A model generated the notes under the pieces. That model saw only the letters and a list, made by a program, of their open reading frames with translations, was not told the origin of the DNA and ran no database searches. Shown piece by piece: positions 17,855 through 24,426 of a stretch of DNA of 35,060 nt. Source of the DNA: a virus; the IMG/VR virus record IMGVR_UViG_3300025759_000030, positions 1 through 35,060 of that record. One strand, given 5' to 3'. The translations under genes were made by a program, and so were the position numbers. The first letter of the stretch is position 1. The number at the start of each line of letters is the position of its first letter.

Positions 17855-18130
17855 CTACCACTTAACTTTATGTGACCAGTATTTTGCAGACAACTTACTT
17901 GTCGGCTTACCTTGTGCATTGTGACGTGCATAATAAGAACGCTTACGCGCCTTGTCTTTTGCAGTCTTTGGATTTTTGCCAGCACCACGCACACCTTGCT
18001 GACCAAAACGAATGAGGCGAATCTTGTCACCTTCTTTTGCTAGAACCGCGTGGCTCTTCTTCGGATGCTTGGGGGTGCGCTTCGGTTTGTTGTAACCAGC
18101 AAAGCGCTCACCACGATAGACGATAGCCAT
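17855..18130 (-). CDS. conserved basic protein of unknown function (91 aa)
   Basis: A 91-residue protein rich in Lys and Arg, beginning MAIVYRGERFAGYNKPKRTP. It contains KSHAVLAKEGDKIRLIRFGQ, a beta-rich core, and ends YYARHNAQGKPTSKLSAKYW. This whole pattern is familiar from many marine phages and is well conserved, but no function is known to me. It starts at a TAATG overlap with the 39-aa gene upstream. Length is full for the family. Nucleic-acid contact is possible given the charge. Confidence 0.7.
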   Translation of the reverse strand: MAIVYRGERFAGYNKPKRTPKHPKKSHAVLAKEGDKIRLIRFGQQGVRGAGKNPKTAKDKARKRSYYARHNAQGKPTSKLSAKYWSHKVKW

Positions 18131-18249
18131 TAGCGAATCCTCATATTGCTTTTCGGGCCGAGCTTCTTACGAATGTGCAGACCACGTTTTTTATGACGGC
18201 GACGCACTGGTGTTCGCACCTCAAACGTAGTTACAACTTTCTTAGCCAT
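18130..18249 (-). CDS. tiny basic protein (39 aa)
   Basis: A 39-residue protein (MAKKVVTTFEVRTPVRRRHK, then KRGLHIRKKLGPKSNMRIR) with about 15 Arg/Lys. It is coupled on both sides: its ATG overlaps the upstream TGA (TGATG) and its TAA overlaps the next ATG (TAATG). No domain recognised. The tight coupling on both sides makes a chance frame unlikely. Confidence 0.6.
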   Translation of the reverse strand: MAKKVVTTFEVRTPVRRRHKKRGLHIRKKLGPKSNMRIR

Positions 18250-18470
18250 CAAGCCTCTCCGTAAATGCCATCTTCCGTAACGCGGATGGACGAAATAATC
18301 TCCATGTATTCGTCAGGCGAAATCTCCGCCATTTGACCACAATACGCAGACGCAAGCAAGGTCAAGTTCAACAGGTCGTCCCAGTCAGTGCCGAGACCAT
18401 TTAGGCCATCAAGGGTGGCAACCAAGATGTCAAAGTCATCTGTGTCTTCTTCAAACTCAATATAAGCCAT
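18249..18470 (-). CDS. small acidic protein of unknown function (73 aa)
   Basis: A 73-residue acidic protein (MAYIEFEEDTDDFDILVATL onward), with a helical end (SPDEYMEIISSIRVTE). Its ATG overlaps the terminase stop by one base (TGATG). It is the only acidic member of the small-gene chain between terminase and portal, and could pair with one of the very basic neighbours. That pairing is only a suggestion. Function unknown. Confidence 0.5.
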   Translation of the reverse strand: MAYIEFEEDTDDFDILVATLDGLNGLGTDWDDLLNLTLLASAYCGQMAEISPDEYMEIISSIRVTEDGIYGEA

Positions 18471-19870
18471 CAGACGACCCAGTTCGCTTTCTCATAATTT
18501 ATTGACCTGTTCCATTTGTGGCGCGAGCCGTCTTTGCCGATGCTGGCGCGACCAGCAAAGGTCAGGCAGAAGGAGTCGGCAAGGTCAGGTGAGTTGAGGC
18601 CACGACGTTTCATCTCGTCCTTGCTCTCAACCTTGAGCTTACCATTGGAGGTAAACTTAAAGCGCGGCTTGGACAGGTCGTCTATTAGCTCCTCTTGCGG
18701 CGGAATGGTGCAGTCCCGCGACTCGAACCATTCTTTTGCGAGAAACCACAACTCATCTCGTAAACGCCCATATCTGTCGCCCATTGCAGGTGACTCCGCG
18801 ACGTTGATACCGCGCACAGGAAGGTCAAGTTCCATGAGACGGTCAACAACGCCAGCACCAAGACCGATACTATCAACCAGTATTTCAGCAGGACGGTCGC
18901 CCCATCGAGTCGTTTCGTATTCATTGAGTATAATCCCACAGACCTCCATGAGGTCTTTGTTGCGCCAAGTTTTGATAGGCTCTGTTACAACATTACCCTT
19001 GCGTTTGCATAGAGCTGTTTTGTCCGTACCGAAACGTGCCACGTCAAGACCCCATACAACGGGGGTGGTTTCTGCTGCTTGCTGCTCTCGCGTGGATGCT
19101 GCCTGCAAGAGATGCAGTGGTACAACCACGTCGTCGTCGGCTTCAGGCCACTCTCCAAGAACACGAACTCGGTAGATGTTGCTGTCTTCGCCATACTTGA
19201 GTTTCATATCCTCCATGAAGGTTTTACTCACCTGAGTACTATCAGATGATGCGACCTTCATTGTAAAGAACCTATCTCTCATTTTATTGAAGGCTTCATA
19301 GAAGTAGCCAGACGTGCGAGTCGGGTTGCCCGTCATCACAGTCTTCGCACCCTCAGTGGACATAGCACCCTCTCCGACCTCGAAGATGATGTCGTCCACA
19401 CCAGATGCCTCATCAATCAAGAACAGCATATTGGGTGAGTGGAAACCTTGCAGCGCCTCTGGAGTTTCACGACGTGCAGTTCGGGCGACAGCAAAACTGT
19501 CCTGCCCCGTAAGCTCAACTTTGTCAGACTTCACTTCAATTAGTTCTTTCAGGCCCTCTGGCATACGACGATGCCACTTTGCGACCTCTGCCCATAAAAT
19601 GTCTGACAACTGACTAGCAGTGTTGGCAGTACATGCTATCCGACTGGGAGAGCGTGTCAATACCCACCAGAGAATCAACCAAGAAAGAAATGCAGTCTTG
19701 CCGATACCGTGACCAGAGCGGATGGCTACGCGGTCATTATCCCGCACAGCATACAAAGCATTACGCTGCCACTCCTCTGGACTGGCCTGCAAGATAGACT
19801 CAACGAATAATACTGGGTCGAGAGCAATGGCAAGCAATAGCTCCTCAACAGACATGTTTTCTTTTTCCAT
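18470..19870 (-). CDS. terL: terminase large subunit (ATPase and nuclease)
   Basis: The DNA-packaging motor. The start at 19870 (MEKENMSVEELLL, 466 aa) is preferred: an AAGGAG ribosome site lies seven bases upstream, and the open frame further up to 20074 runs through the repeat region without family-like sequence. Visible motifs are Walker A GHGIGKT (53-59), Walker B LFLIDEA (149-155), a coupling MTGNPTR (179-185), and nuclease acidic residues in GLDVARFGTDK (D276), ILVDSIG (D333) and SPDLADSF (D429, D432). Length is normal. It lies downstream of a putative small subunit, after a 415-bp gap that holds the repeat cluster. Confidence 0.93.
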   Translation of the reverse strand: MEKENMSVEELLLAIALDPVLFVESILQASPEEWQRNALYAVRDNDRVAIRSGHGIGKTAFLSWLILWWVLTRSPSRIACTANTASQLSDILWAEVAKWHRRMPEGLKELIEVKSDKVELTGQDSFAVARTARRETPEALQGFHSPNMLFLIDEASGVDDIIFEVGEGAMSTEGAKTVMTGNPTRTSGYFYEAFNKMRDRFFTMKVASSDSTQVSKTFMEDMKLKYGEDSNIYRVRVLGEWPEADDDVVVPLHLLQAASTREQQAAETTPVVWGLDVARFGTDKTALCKRKGNVVTEPIKTWRNKDLMEVCGIILNEYETTRWGDRPAEILVDSIGLGAGVVDRLMELDLPVRGINVAESPAMGDRYGRLRDELWFLAKEWFESRDCTIPPQEELIDDLSKPRFKFTSNGKLKVESKDEMKRRGLNSPDLADSFCLTFAGRASIGKDGSRHKWNRSINYEKANWVV

Positions 19871-20285
19871 CTCTCTCTCCTTGTTATGATGGGGCGAGCC
19901 GAAAGGGAAAGAAGCCCGCCCCACCGTCGGGAGCGTCAAGGAGGAGAAACGCTCAACCGATTTTGTTATCTCCTCTGTTGCAAATATGACACAGGGCGGA
20001 GCGGTCTGCAAGGGGTGACAATCTGACATGGGGGGTACGGCACACTGCCACCCTCCCCTACGGCACACTGCCACCCTAATATATCAGAAAGAATATATCA
20101 TTTAATCTTATTTACTACGGCACAGTGCCACCCCTAAATGAGAGGAAGAAAAAAGAAGAAAAAAATTTTTATGGGGGTAGTTACTTACGAGCTGTGGAGA
20201 ACAGGGGGGGTGTTGTAAAAAGGTCACAGTGTTGGTTTATATATATACGTATAACGCACCCCCGCCGCTCAAATCAAAGGGGGGT
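19871..20285. other. 415-bp non-coding gap with repeat cluster, candidate origin or packaging region
   Basis: No gene with a ribosome site was found here. Contents from left to right: a possible hairpin (GGGGCGAGC / GCCCGCCCC, one mismatch) just upstream of the terminase start (about 19891-19922), the three 19-bp elements with their AT-rich spacer (20036-20134), a purine-rich run (about 20140-20163), TGTGGAGAA (20193-20201, one base from the inverted DnaA box TGTGGATAA), a G run, and an AT-rich TATATATATACGTATA stretch (about 20239-20255). A replication origin or a packaging start site are the main possibilities. Confidence 0.5.
20036..20134 (+). repeat. composite iteron-like site, copy 1 (three 19-bp elements with AT-rich spacer)
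   Basis: Elements at 20036-20054 and 20059-20077 are identical (TACGGCACACTGCCACCCT). The third, 20116-20134, is TACGGCACAGTGCCACCCC. Each contains an inverted repeat (GGCA...TGCC). A 38-bp AT-rich spacer between elements 2 and 3 carries AATATATCA twice. The same arrangement recurs on the minus strand at 24049-24157. Protein-binding iterons around an unwinding element are the likeliest reading. Confidence 0.75.
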
Positions 20286-20657
20286 CTAATCGCTCTTATC
20301 GTTCTCGCTCTGTTCTTCGCTAAATTCTGCCTCTATAACTTGCGCTTTCTCACTACGTTGTAATTCCAATGCGCTTTGCACATTAGATAGAGCAGCCGTT
20401 AGGCTATCGCTTGGCGATATCTCAGCATTAAGGTTGATGTTCTTAGGCATAAGCGTTGCCAATAGGCGCAAGGCTTCAATAGGCCGCTCATCTATTTCAC
20501 TAGCAATAGTCTGAGCCAGCGCATCTTGCCCGCCGTGCTTCTCTATTGCCTTGTCAAATACATTTGCAAGCTGACTTGATAGCCGTTGCCAGCCCCCACC
20601 ATGCCCACCATTCTTATAAGGTTTACGCCCGCGTGTTTCTTTAACTGAATTAGTCAT
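20286..20657 (-). CDS. putative terminase small subunit (123 aa)
   Basis: A 123-residue protein whose start (20657) is preceded by an AGGA site ten bases away. The N-terminus is basic and Gly-rich (RGRKPYKNGGHGGGW), the middle is helical (ANVFDKAIEKHGGQDALAQT), and a PIEALRLLATLMPKNINLN segment lies near 75-93. A helical acidic tail (residues 95-123) would be the oligomer- or large-subunit-contact part. The LRLLATLMPK-type segment is common in small proteins encoded just before phage terminases. It is the first gene of the late block. No helix-turn-helix was identified with certainty, so the role rests on position and pattern. Confidence 0.5.
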   Translation of the reverse strand: MTNSVKETRGRKPYKNGGHGGGWQRLSSQLANVFDKAIEKHGGQDALAQTIASEIDERPIEALRLLATLMPKNINLNAEISPSDSLTAALSNVQSALELQRSEKAQVIEAEFSEEQSENDKSD

Positions 20658-20690
20658 ACTTTATATTCCTATCCACCTTGTTTACGCTTA

Positions 20691-20718
20691 ATATTATCAG
20701 TCCAAAAAAATAATGCAA
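20691..20718 (-). promoter_or_regulatory. possible late (leftward) promoter
   Basis: On the minus strand TTGCAT (20713-20718) and TAATAT (20691-20696) are separated by 16 bp, about 30 bp upstream of the putative terminase small-subunit gene. The -35 box is weak (three of six). It is the best candidate for starting the long late transcript within the divergent gap 20658-20800, but is uncertain. Confidence 0.35.
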
Positions 20719-20725
20719 TAAGGTG

Positions 20726-20754
20726 TTGACGTGATGCTATAGGCGCATTATATA
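20726..20754 (+). promoter_or_regulatory. sigma70-type early promoter (TTGACG-17-TATATA)
   Basis: TTGACG (20726-20731) and TATATA (20749-20754) are separated by 17 bp, close to the consensus. Start of transcription would be near 20761, about 40 bases before the first gene of the plus-strand block at 20801. A palindrome follows immediately (20768-20780), so control by a repressor is plausible. Confidence 0.7.
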
Positions 20755-20767
20755 TAAACACATAAGC

Positions 20768-20780
20768 CCGCATATTGCGG
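20768..20780. promoter_or_regulatory. palindrome at the start of the early transcript
   Basis: CCGCATATTGCGG is a perfect inverted repeat (CCGCA/TGCGG around TAT) beginning about seven bases after the expected transcription start. It may be an operator or a short 5' hairpin. Confidence 0.4.
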
Positions 20781-20800
20781 CAAGTAAAGGGAAGTAAAAC

Positions 20801-21541
20801 ATGACTAACAAACAAGCCAAGTCTGGCATTATATACCAAGGCGCAAGCCTTATTGACGGGAAGCCTATCGTAGTTATTGCTACATATTCAAACCGAAACA
20901 CAAAAACGGGCGCAATGGTTCAAACCTATATCTTGCGTTCTGATATCGACCCGCGCGACGCTAACAAAAGCGGCGAAGATTATTCTATTTGCGGCGGTTG
21001 CCTGCATCGCGGCACGCCGACAAATGACCCCGCCAAAAAGCTGGCGGATAATCGTTCATGCTATGTAGTTATTGGGCAAGGCGTTCTTATCACTTACAAA
21101 GCATTTGAACGCGGCGTTTATGCCGATATGCAAGGCCATGACAAAACCGCCGAATTAGGGCGCGGGCGCATGGTTCGGCTTGGCACATATGGCGACCCCG
21201 CCGCCGTGCCTAGTTATGTTTGGGATAGCCTACTATCAGAAAGCAAAGGGCATACGGCATATAGTCACCAAAGCGGCGTAAAGGGCGCACAATTCCGCCC
21301 CGATATCATGATGCAAAGCGCGGATAATGAAACACAAGCGCGGGCGGCGTGGGATATCGGCGCGCGCACGTTTCGAATTGTTTCGGATGCATCGGAAATA
21401 GTAGCAGGGCAGGAAATACATTGCCCCGCTCAAACCAAATCGATTGAATGCCAAGCTTGCGGCCTATGCATGGGTGCAAGTAAAGCCAAATCAATAGCGG
21501 TAATTAAACACGGAAACGGCGCAAAGTATATCGCCGCATAA
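20801..21541 (+). CDS. conserved Cys-rich early protein of unknown function (246 aa)
   Basis: A 246-residue protein, first of the early plus-strand block, with an AAAGGGAAG ribosome site. Conserved-looking features: an N-terminal beta segment (YQGASLIDGKPIVVIATYSN), CGGCLHRG (residues 67-74), a CYVVIGQGVL strand, and a GRGRMVRLGTYGDPAAVPSY motif. The C-terminus has a second Cys cluster, CPAQ then CQACGLCMG. The pattern with its two Cys clusters matches a family seen in alphaproteobacterial phages and plasmids, but no function is known to me. The cysteines could bind zinc or an iron-sulphur cluster. Its base composition is notably rich in GCGC compared with the structural genes. Confidence 0.6.
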   Translation: MTNKQAKSGIIYQGASLIDGKPIVVIATYSNRNTKTGAMVQTYILRSDIDPRDANKSGEDYSICGGCLHRGTPTNDPAKKLADNRSCYVVIGQGVLITYKAFERGVYADMQGHDKTAELGRGRMVRLGTYGDPAAVPSYVWDSLLSESKGHTAYSHQSGVKGAQFRPDIMMQSADNETQARAAWDIGARTFRIVSDASEIVAGQEIHCPAQTKSIECQACGLCMGASKAKSIAVIKHGNGAKYIAA

Positions 21542-21552
21542 AGGGGAATATC

Positions 21553-21921
21553 ATGAAAATGAAAATGACTAAATCACAAGCCTTGCAAATTCACTTTGAA
21601 GCAAAAACGGCGGCACGGGAAGCGGCGGCGTTCAAGTCCAATGCATACCGCCGCGATAATCCAAACTGCCCTTATGGCGAGCCTATAGCACAATGCGGCT
21701 TTGCATGGGTTTGGATTGAAAGCGGGCGCGGCACGTTTGCCAAGTCCCTAAGAGAAGCGGGCGAAGCTTCAAAGCATTATAGCGGGCGCGGTTTGCATGT
21801 TCATAGCCCCGCCGAATATCGCGGCCAATGTGTAGATATGCATGGCGCGGGCGCAATGGCTTATGCCAATGTGCTAAACCAATACGGCATAAATGCGCGC
21901 GCGCAATATCGCATGGATTAG
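21553..21921 (+). CDS. early protein of unknown function (122 aa)
   Basis: A 122-residue basic protein, eleven bases after the Cys-rich gene with an AAGGGGA ribosome site. The N-terminus is helical (KSQALQIHFEAKTAAREAAA), and the rest holds Gly, His, Tyr and Cys in short turns (GFAWVWIESGRGTFAKSLRE, GLHVHSPAEYRGQCVDMHG). No domain recognised. GCGC-rich coding as in the preceding gene. A strong hairpin follows it (21935-21960). Confidence 0.5.
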   Translation: MKMKMTKSQALQIHFEAKTAAREAAAFKSNAYRRDNPNCPYGEPIAQCGFAWVWIESGRGTFAKSLREAGEASKHYSGRGLHVHSPAEYRGQCVDMHGAGAMAYANVLNQYGINARAQYRMD

Positions 21922-21934
21922 AATTATCAGCGCG

Positions 21935-21960
21935 AATGGGCGGCGCATTTGTCGCCCATT
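21935..21960 (+). other. intercistronic hairpin
   Basis: AATGGGCG (21935-21942) pairs perfectly with CGCCCATT (21953-21960) around a ten-base loop. No U run follows, so it is more likely an mRNA-processing or stability element, or an attenuator, than a full terminator. It separates two early genes in a 76-bp gap. Confidence 0.45.
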
Positions 21961-21997
21961 GTCGCGGTTAATTGTGACCGATTAGAAAGGGAAGATT

Positions 21998-22195
21998 ATG
22001 ATTGAAGCTATCAAAAGGGATTTTTTGCGGTTTGGGTTTTTGCGCTCGCCGCTTTCAAACGATGAATTGGAAACGCTGGAAAGCATGGGCTTTTCTGCTG
22101 ATGATATTTTTGAAATTGGGTGCGATATGCAAGCAAATCAATTCACCACAATAGAAGAAGCCGCCGAATGGTATGAGATAAAGAAGGGAGACTAA
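21998..22195 (+). CDS. small early protein of unknown function (65 aa)
   Basis: A 65-residue acidic helical protein (MIEAIKRDFLRFGFLRSPLS, then a NDELETLESMGFSADDIFEI segment resembling a short UBA-like or helical hairpin pattern). It has an AAAGGGAAG ribosome site six bases from the start. It is followed by four more small genes with gaps of three bases or a four-base overlap. Function unknown. Confidence 0.45.
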   Translation: MIEAIKRDFLRFGFLRSPLSNDELETLESMGFSADDIFEIGCDMQANQFTTIEEAAEWYEIKKGD

Positions 22196-22198
22196 ACC

Positions 22199-22411
22199 AT
22201 GCACCCGATTTTATTAAAATTGAAATATCAAAACCCGCGCCGCTTTGAAAATTTAAGCCGTGATGCAAATGTTTACGAAGATGATAGGCCGTTTGCAATG
22301 TGCTGGTCTGTTATTCTTTCCGATGAAAAAGGCCATTCATGGATTGAAACGAAATTCGCCACAAGGCAAGCGGCAGAACACCGCAAACAAATTTTCATGA
22401 AGGGAAACTAA
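22199..22411 (+). CDS. small early protein of unknown function (70 aa)
   Basis: A 70-residue protein (MHPILLKLKYQNPRRFENLS to RKQIFMKGN) beginning three bases after the preceding stop, with a GGGAGACTAAACC leader acting as ribosome site. Beta-strand-like centre (FAMCWSVILSDEKGHSWIET) and a basic helical end. No family recognised. Its place in a tightly spaced series of small genes suggests host-takeover roles, which is only inferred. Confidence 0.45.
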   Translation: MHPILLKLKYQNPRRFENLSRDANVYEDDRPFAMCWSVILSDEKGHSWIETKFATRQAAEHRKQIFMKGN

Positions 22412-22414
22412 ACC

Positions 22415-22609
22415 ATGACAATCACATTTTTATACGGCTTTATCAGCGTTGTTTTCGCCCTAGCAGCTTGGGTTATTATTGAGGACGTATTAGAGCGCAG
22501 GCGGCGCGACAAGGTTCGCGTTATTGTAAACGCCCGTCCGCCGTGGCTTTATGATGAGCAGCACATTGACCGCCCTGCTTATGAGCGGCGCAAGAAAGAG
22601 GAGGAATAA
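22415..22609 (+). CDS. small single-pass membrane protein (64 aa)
   Basis: A 64-residue protein. Residues 5-22 (FLYGFISVVFALAAWVII) form one membrane helix, followed by a strongly charged cytoplasmic part (LERRRRDKVRVIV and ERRKKEEE). Positive charges directly after the helix suggest the N-terminus faces outward. Encoded three bases after the preceding gene. A membrane role early in infection, such as superinfection exclusion, is possible but not shown. Confidence 0.5.
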   Translation: MTITFLYGFISVVFALAAWVIIEDVLERRRRDKVRVIVNARPPWLYDEQHIDRPAYERRKKEEE

Positions 22610-22612
22610 ACC

Positions 22613-22846
22613 ATGACTGAAAGCGAATTTTTAGACATAGCAAGCGGGGAATTTTTAACAGAAAATTACCCAAGCGAGGCCGTGCTTTGGGACAAACAAA
22701 GCCGCGCTGAGTATTGTGAGCAATTTTGTTTTGAAGATTATGAAGAATTTTCAGGCTGGCAGATTGCACAAAACATTGAAGATATGGCGGAGCAATTAAA
22801 GGCCGTATATCTTCAAGGCTTGCAAGATGGAAGGAATAAATCATGA
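22613..22846 (+). CDS. small acidic early protein of unknown function (77 aa)
   Basis: A 77-residue acidic protein with helical N- and C-terminal parts (SEFLDIASGEFLTENYPSEA; AQNIEDMAEQLKAVYLQGLQ) and two cysteines. It begins three bases after the membrane-protein gene and overlaps the next by four bases (ATGA). Small acidic early proteins often bind host enzymes, but nothing here shows a target. Confidence 0.45.
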   Translation: MTESEFLDIASGEFLTENYPSEAVLWDKQSRAEYCEQFCFEDYEEFSGWQIAQNIEDMAEQLKAVYLQGLQDGRNKS

Positions 22847-23010
22847 CTTGCGAAGTATGCAACGGCACGGGCTGGCTTGAAGCTGATGGGCGGCTAGGCC
22901 ATGAAATACAACACTGTCAGACGTGCGGCGGGTGTAAATCCGATAAAGAGGCCTACGAAAAAGCAAGCCTTGTTATGGACACATCACAAATGAAACACGA
23001 CACTTTTTAA
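22843..23010 (+). CDS. tiny DnaJ-type zinc-finger protein (55 aa)
   Basis: A 55-residue protein starting in an ATGA overlap. It carries CEVCNGTGW and CQTCGGC, the paired CxxCxG motifs of the DnaJ zinc centre, in the first 31 residues, then a helical end. It is the last gene before the terminator at 23035. Zinc binding is very likely and function is unknown. A second, longer protein of the same type is encoded at 28511. Confidence 0.6.
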   Translation: MTCEVCNGTGWLEADGRLGHEIQHCQTCGGCKSDKEAYEKASLVMDTSQMKHDTF

Positions 23011-23034
23011 GCCGTTTTTCCCTTCGGCTTAGTA

Positions 23035-23063
23035 GGGCGGTGCTGAGAGGCATCGCCCTTTTT
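23035..23063 (+). terminator. rho-independent terminator of the early plus-strand block
   Basis: GGGCGGTGC pairs with GCATCGCCC (nine pairs, one G-U) around a six-base loop and is followed by TTTTT. It lies 25 bases after the last gene and before the convergent minus-strand genes. A smaller inverted repeat (AAGCCG/CGGCTT) precedes it at about 23009-23030. Confidence 0.85.
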
Positions 23064-23120
23064 CATGGGGTATACCACCTAACACCACCCAAACGCCTCT
23101 CTATGGGCTTCTATGAGCCG

Positions 23121-23837
23121 TTAAAGGCTATCTAAGCTAGGCACTGTGGGTCTAAGGTTATCTGGCAGGTCATCATGTGCCAAATCAAACGGGTCAAACT
23201 TCGGCGCAGTATGCCCCGCCTTAATCAAATCCATGTTAATCTTGCCGCTATCATCTGGCAGATGTTCGGCTGGCGTTGCCTGTTTAGCTGGCGGAGCAAT
23301 GTCTGCATTACCGCCCAGCCGTTCAATCGCTTTGAGTGGTATCTTGCGGAGAATTTCACCCATGCCGCGCCCTAACTCACCGCTTGCGATTTGCCTGTCG
23401 GTTTCGGCTAGTGCCTTTCTCGCGCCTTCCAGCGTCCAGCCTTCGCCTTTCTTTCTGGTTTCGTCTGCCCCTGCCTGTCCACTGAATACCCGCGCCTCTT
23501 TCTTTGTGCCGTGTTTAGCTTCCCATGCCCGATTGGCTTGGTTGGTTGCGCTGATAATGTCGGCAAGGTTAAACCAAAAACGAGAACGCGCCTTTGACGT
23601 GCAGCCTCGCCAGATAGTGCGGAGCAAGTCCTTATAGCTGTCATTGTTCGGCACATCGGCACTGATGCGACTGTTGATAGCTTCCGCGACCTCTTGCATG
23701 TAAATGCCTGCCCCGTCGCCTTCTTTCAAATGCGTGTGCGGCTGATACAAAAGCCCCATCTGTTTGCAAAAGTTTTCTCTTACAAGTGCGATGCGCGACT
23801 CGTAAGTCATGGTATCTTTCTTTTCAAATTCTTTCAT
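23121..23837 (-). CDS. protein of unknown function in the replication region (238 aa)
   Basis: A 238-residue hydrophilic protein with an AAAGGGACTAAG ribosome site. The N-terminal 100 residues look folded and helical (TYESRIALVRENFCKQMGLL; YKDLLRTIWRGCTSKARSRF), then a basic linker and a Pro/Asp-rich C-terminal tail (TAPKFDPFDLAHDDLPDNL). It is last in the leftward set that includes the winged-helix gene, the place held by gene P (helicase loader) in lambda. No helicase-loader motif was seen, so this is only a positional hint. Confidence 0.45.
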   Translation of the reverse strand: MKEFEKKDTMTYESRIALVRENFCKQMGLLYQPHTHLKEGDGAGIYMQEVAEAINSRISADVPNNDSYKDLLRTIWRGCTSKARSRFWFNLADIISATNQANRAWEAKHGTKKEARVFSGQAGADETRKKGEGWTLEGARKALAETDRQIASGELGRGMGEILRKIPLKAIERLGGNADIAPPAKQATPAEHLPDDSGKINMDLIKAGHTAPKFDPFDLAHDDLPDNLRPTVPSLDSL

Positions 23838-23849
23838 CTTAGTCCCTTT

Positions 23850-23981
23850 CTAATAATCTAAGCGTCTGGCTTCCAATACCTGACGCGCTTGGTTAATCCA
23901 TTCTTGCACTGTTTGATTGTCCTGATAGTCCTCTCTATCAGAAAAATTATCAATCACCCATTTTGCTGTCATCTCGTCCAT
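23850..23981 (-). CDS. tiny acidic protein (43 aa) overlapping the winged-helix gene
   Basis: A 43-residue acidic, helical protein (MDEMTAKWVIDNFSDREDYQ, then WINQARQVLEARRLDY). It overlaps the end of the winged-helix gene by 32 bases in another frame and ends 12 bases before the 238-aa gene. Its start has a GGTAAGAGCA leader of modest quality. It fills a gap that otherwise would be empty, supporting that it is real, but it could be a chance frame. Confidence 0.45.
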   Translation of the reverse strand: MDEMTAKWVIDNFSDREDYQDNQTVQEWINQARQVLEARRLDY

Positions 23982-24426
23982 TGCTCTTACCTAATATCTG
24001 ATTAGCGAAATCTGTCCAATCTGTTTCTTTCTCATCTTCTTCTTTCGAGGGGTGGCGTTCTGCCGTAGTAATAGAAGAAGATATATTATCTGATTTATTA
24101 GTTGATATATTAATGGGGCGGCACGTTGCCGTAGCTGGCGCGGCACTCTGCCGCCCCTCATTCGGCTTGTGTATCGTGTAGAGATTGCTCGTTTGTCTGC
24201 CGCCATTGTTGCGGCGAGAGACAAAAAGATACCCCTGTTTCTTTAGTGCCGCCACCTTCCTTTGCACTGTTCTGCTGTCCAGCCCCGTTAGCTTGGCAAT
24301 ACGCGCCGCGCTGGGAAAGCACTGCCATTGCTCATCAGCATGTTTGGCAATCATAAGCAGCACAAACTTAGCCGTAGGGTCGGCTATCGGCTGCTCACAA
24401 ACCCAGTCCATCGCCTTGTAACTCAT
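23950..24426 (-). CDS. winged-helix replication-initiator-like protein carrying internal iterons (158 aa)
   Basis: A 158-residue protein. Residues 1-85 form a winged helix of the HTH_36/initiator type: KAMDWVCEQPIADPTAKFVL, CFPSAARIAKLTGLDSRTVQ (recognition part), KVAALKKQGYLFVSRRNNGG (wing). Residues about 90-130 are a low-complexity Asn/Ser/Thr/Ala linker, and the DNA encoding it is the repeat cluster 24049-24157. The C-terminus is acidic. Gene and repeats together copy the plan of lambda O, whose iterons lie within its own linker region. It overlaps the upstream gene by four bases (ATGA). Replication initiation is inferred; a transcription-regulator role is also possible. Confidence 0.6.
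   Translation of the reverse strand: MSYKAMDWVCEQPIADPTAKFVLLMIAKHADEQWQCFPSAARIAKLTGLDSRTVQRKVAALKKQGYLFVSRRNNGGRQTSNLYTIHKPNEGRQSAAPATATCRPINISTNKSDNISSSITTAERHPSKEEDEKETDWTDFANQILGKSNGRDDSKMGD
24049..24157 (-). repeat. composite iteron-like site, copy 2, inside the winged-helix gene
   Basis: On the minus strand 24133-24115 reads TACGGCAACGTGCCGCCCC and 24067-24049 reads TACGGCAGAACGCCACCCC. On the plus strand 24139-24157 reads CGCGGCACTCTGCCGCCCC. The 47-bp spacer between the first two is AT-rich and holds AATATATCA once, plus near copies. Order, spacing style and the spacer motif repeat those at 20036-20134. Confidence 0.75.

Noticed and set aside
17848-18030. 60-aa minus-strand frame over the 91-aa conserved gene
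   Set aside because: Shadow of the conserved 91-aa protein, without a ribosome site.
19871-20074. N-terminal extension of the terminase large subunit (68 extra codons)
   Set aside because: It runs through the repeat cluster, has no ribosome site, and reads as Cys/Pro-rich sequence unlike terminases. The start at 19870 has AAGGAG and a typical N-terminus.
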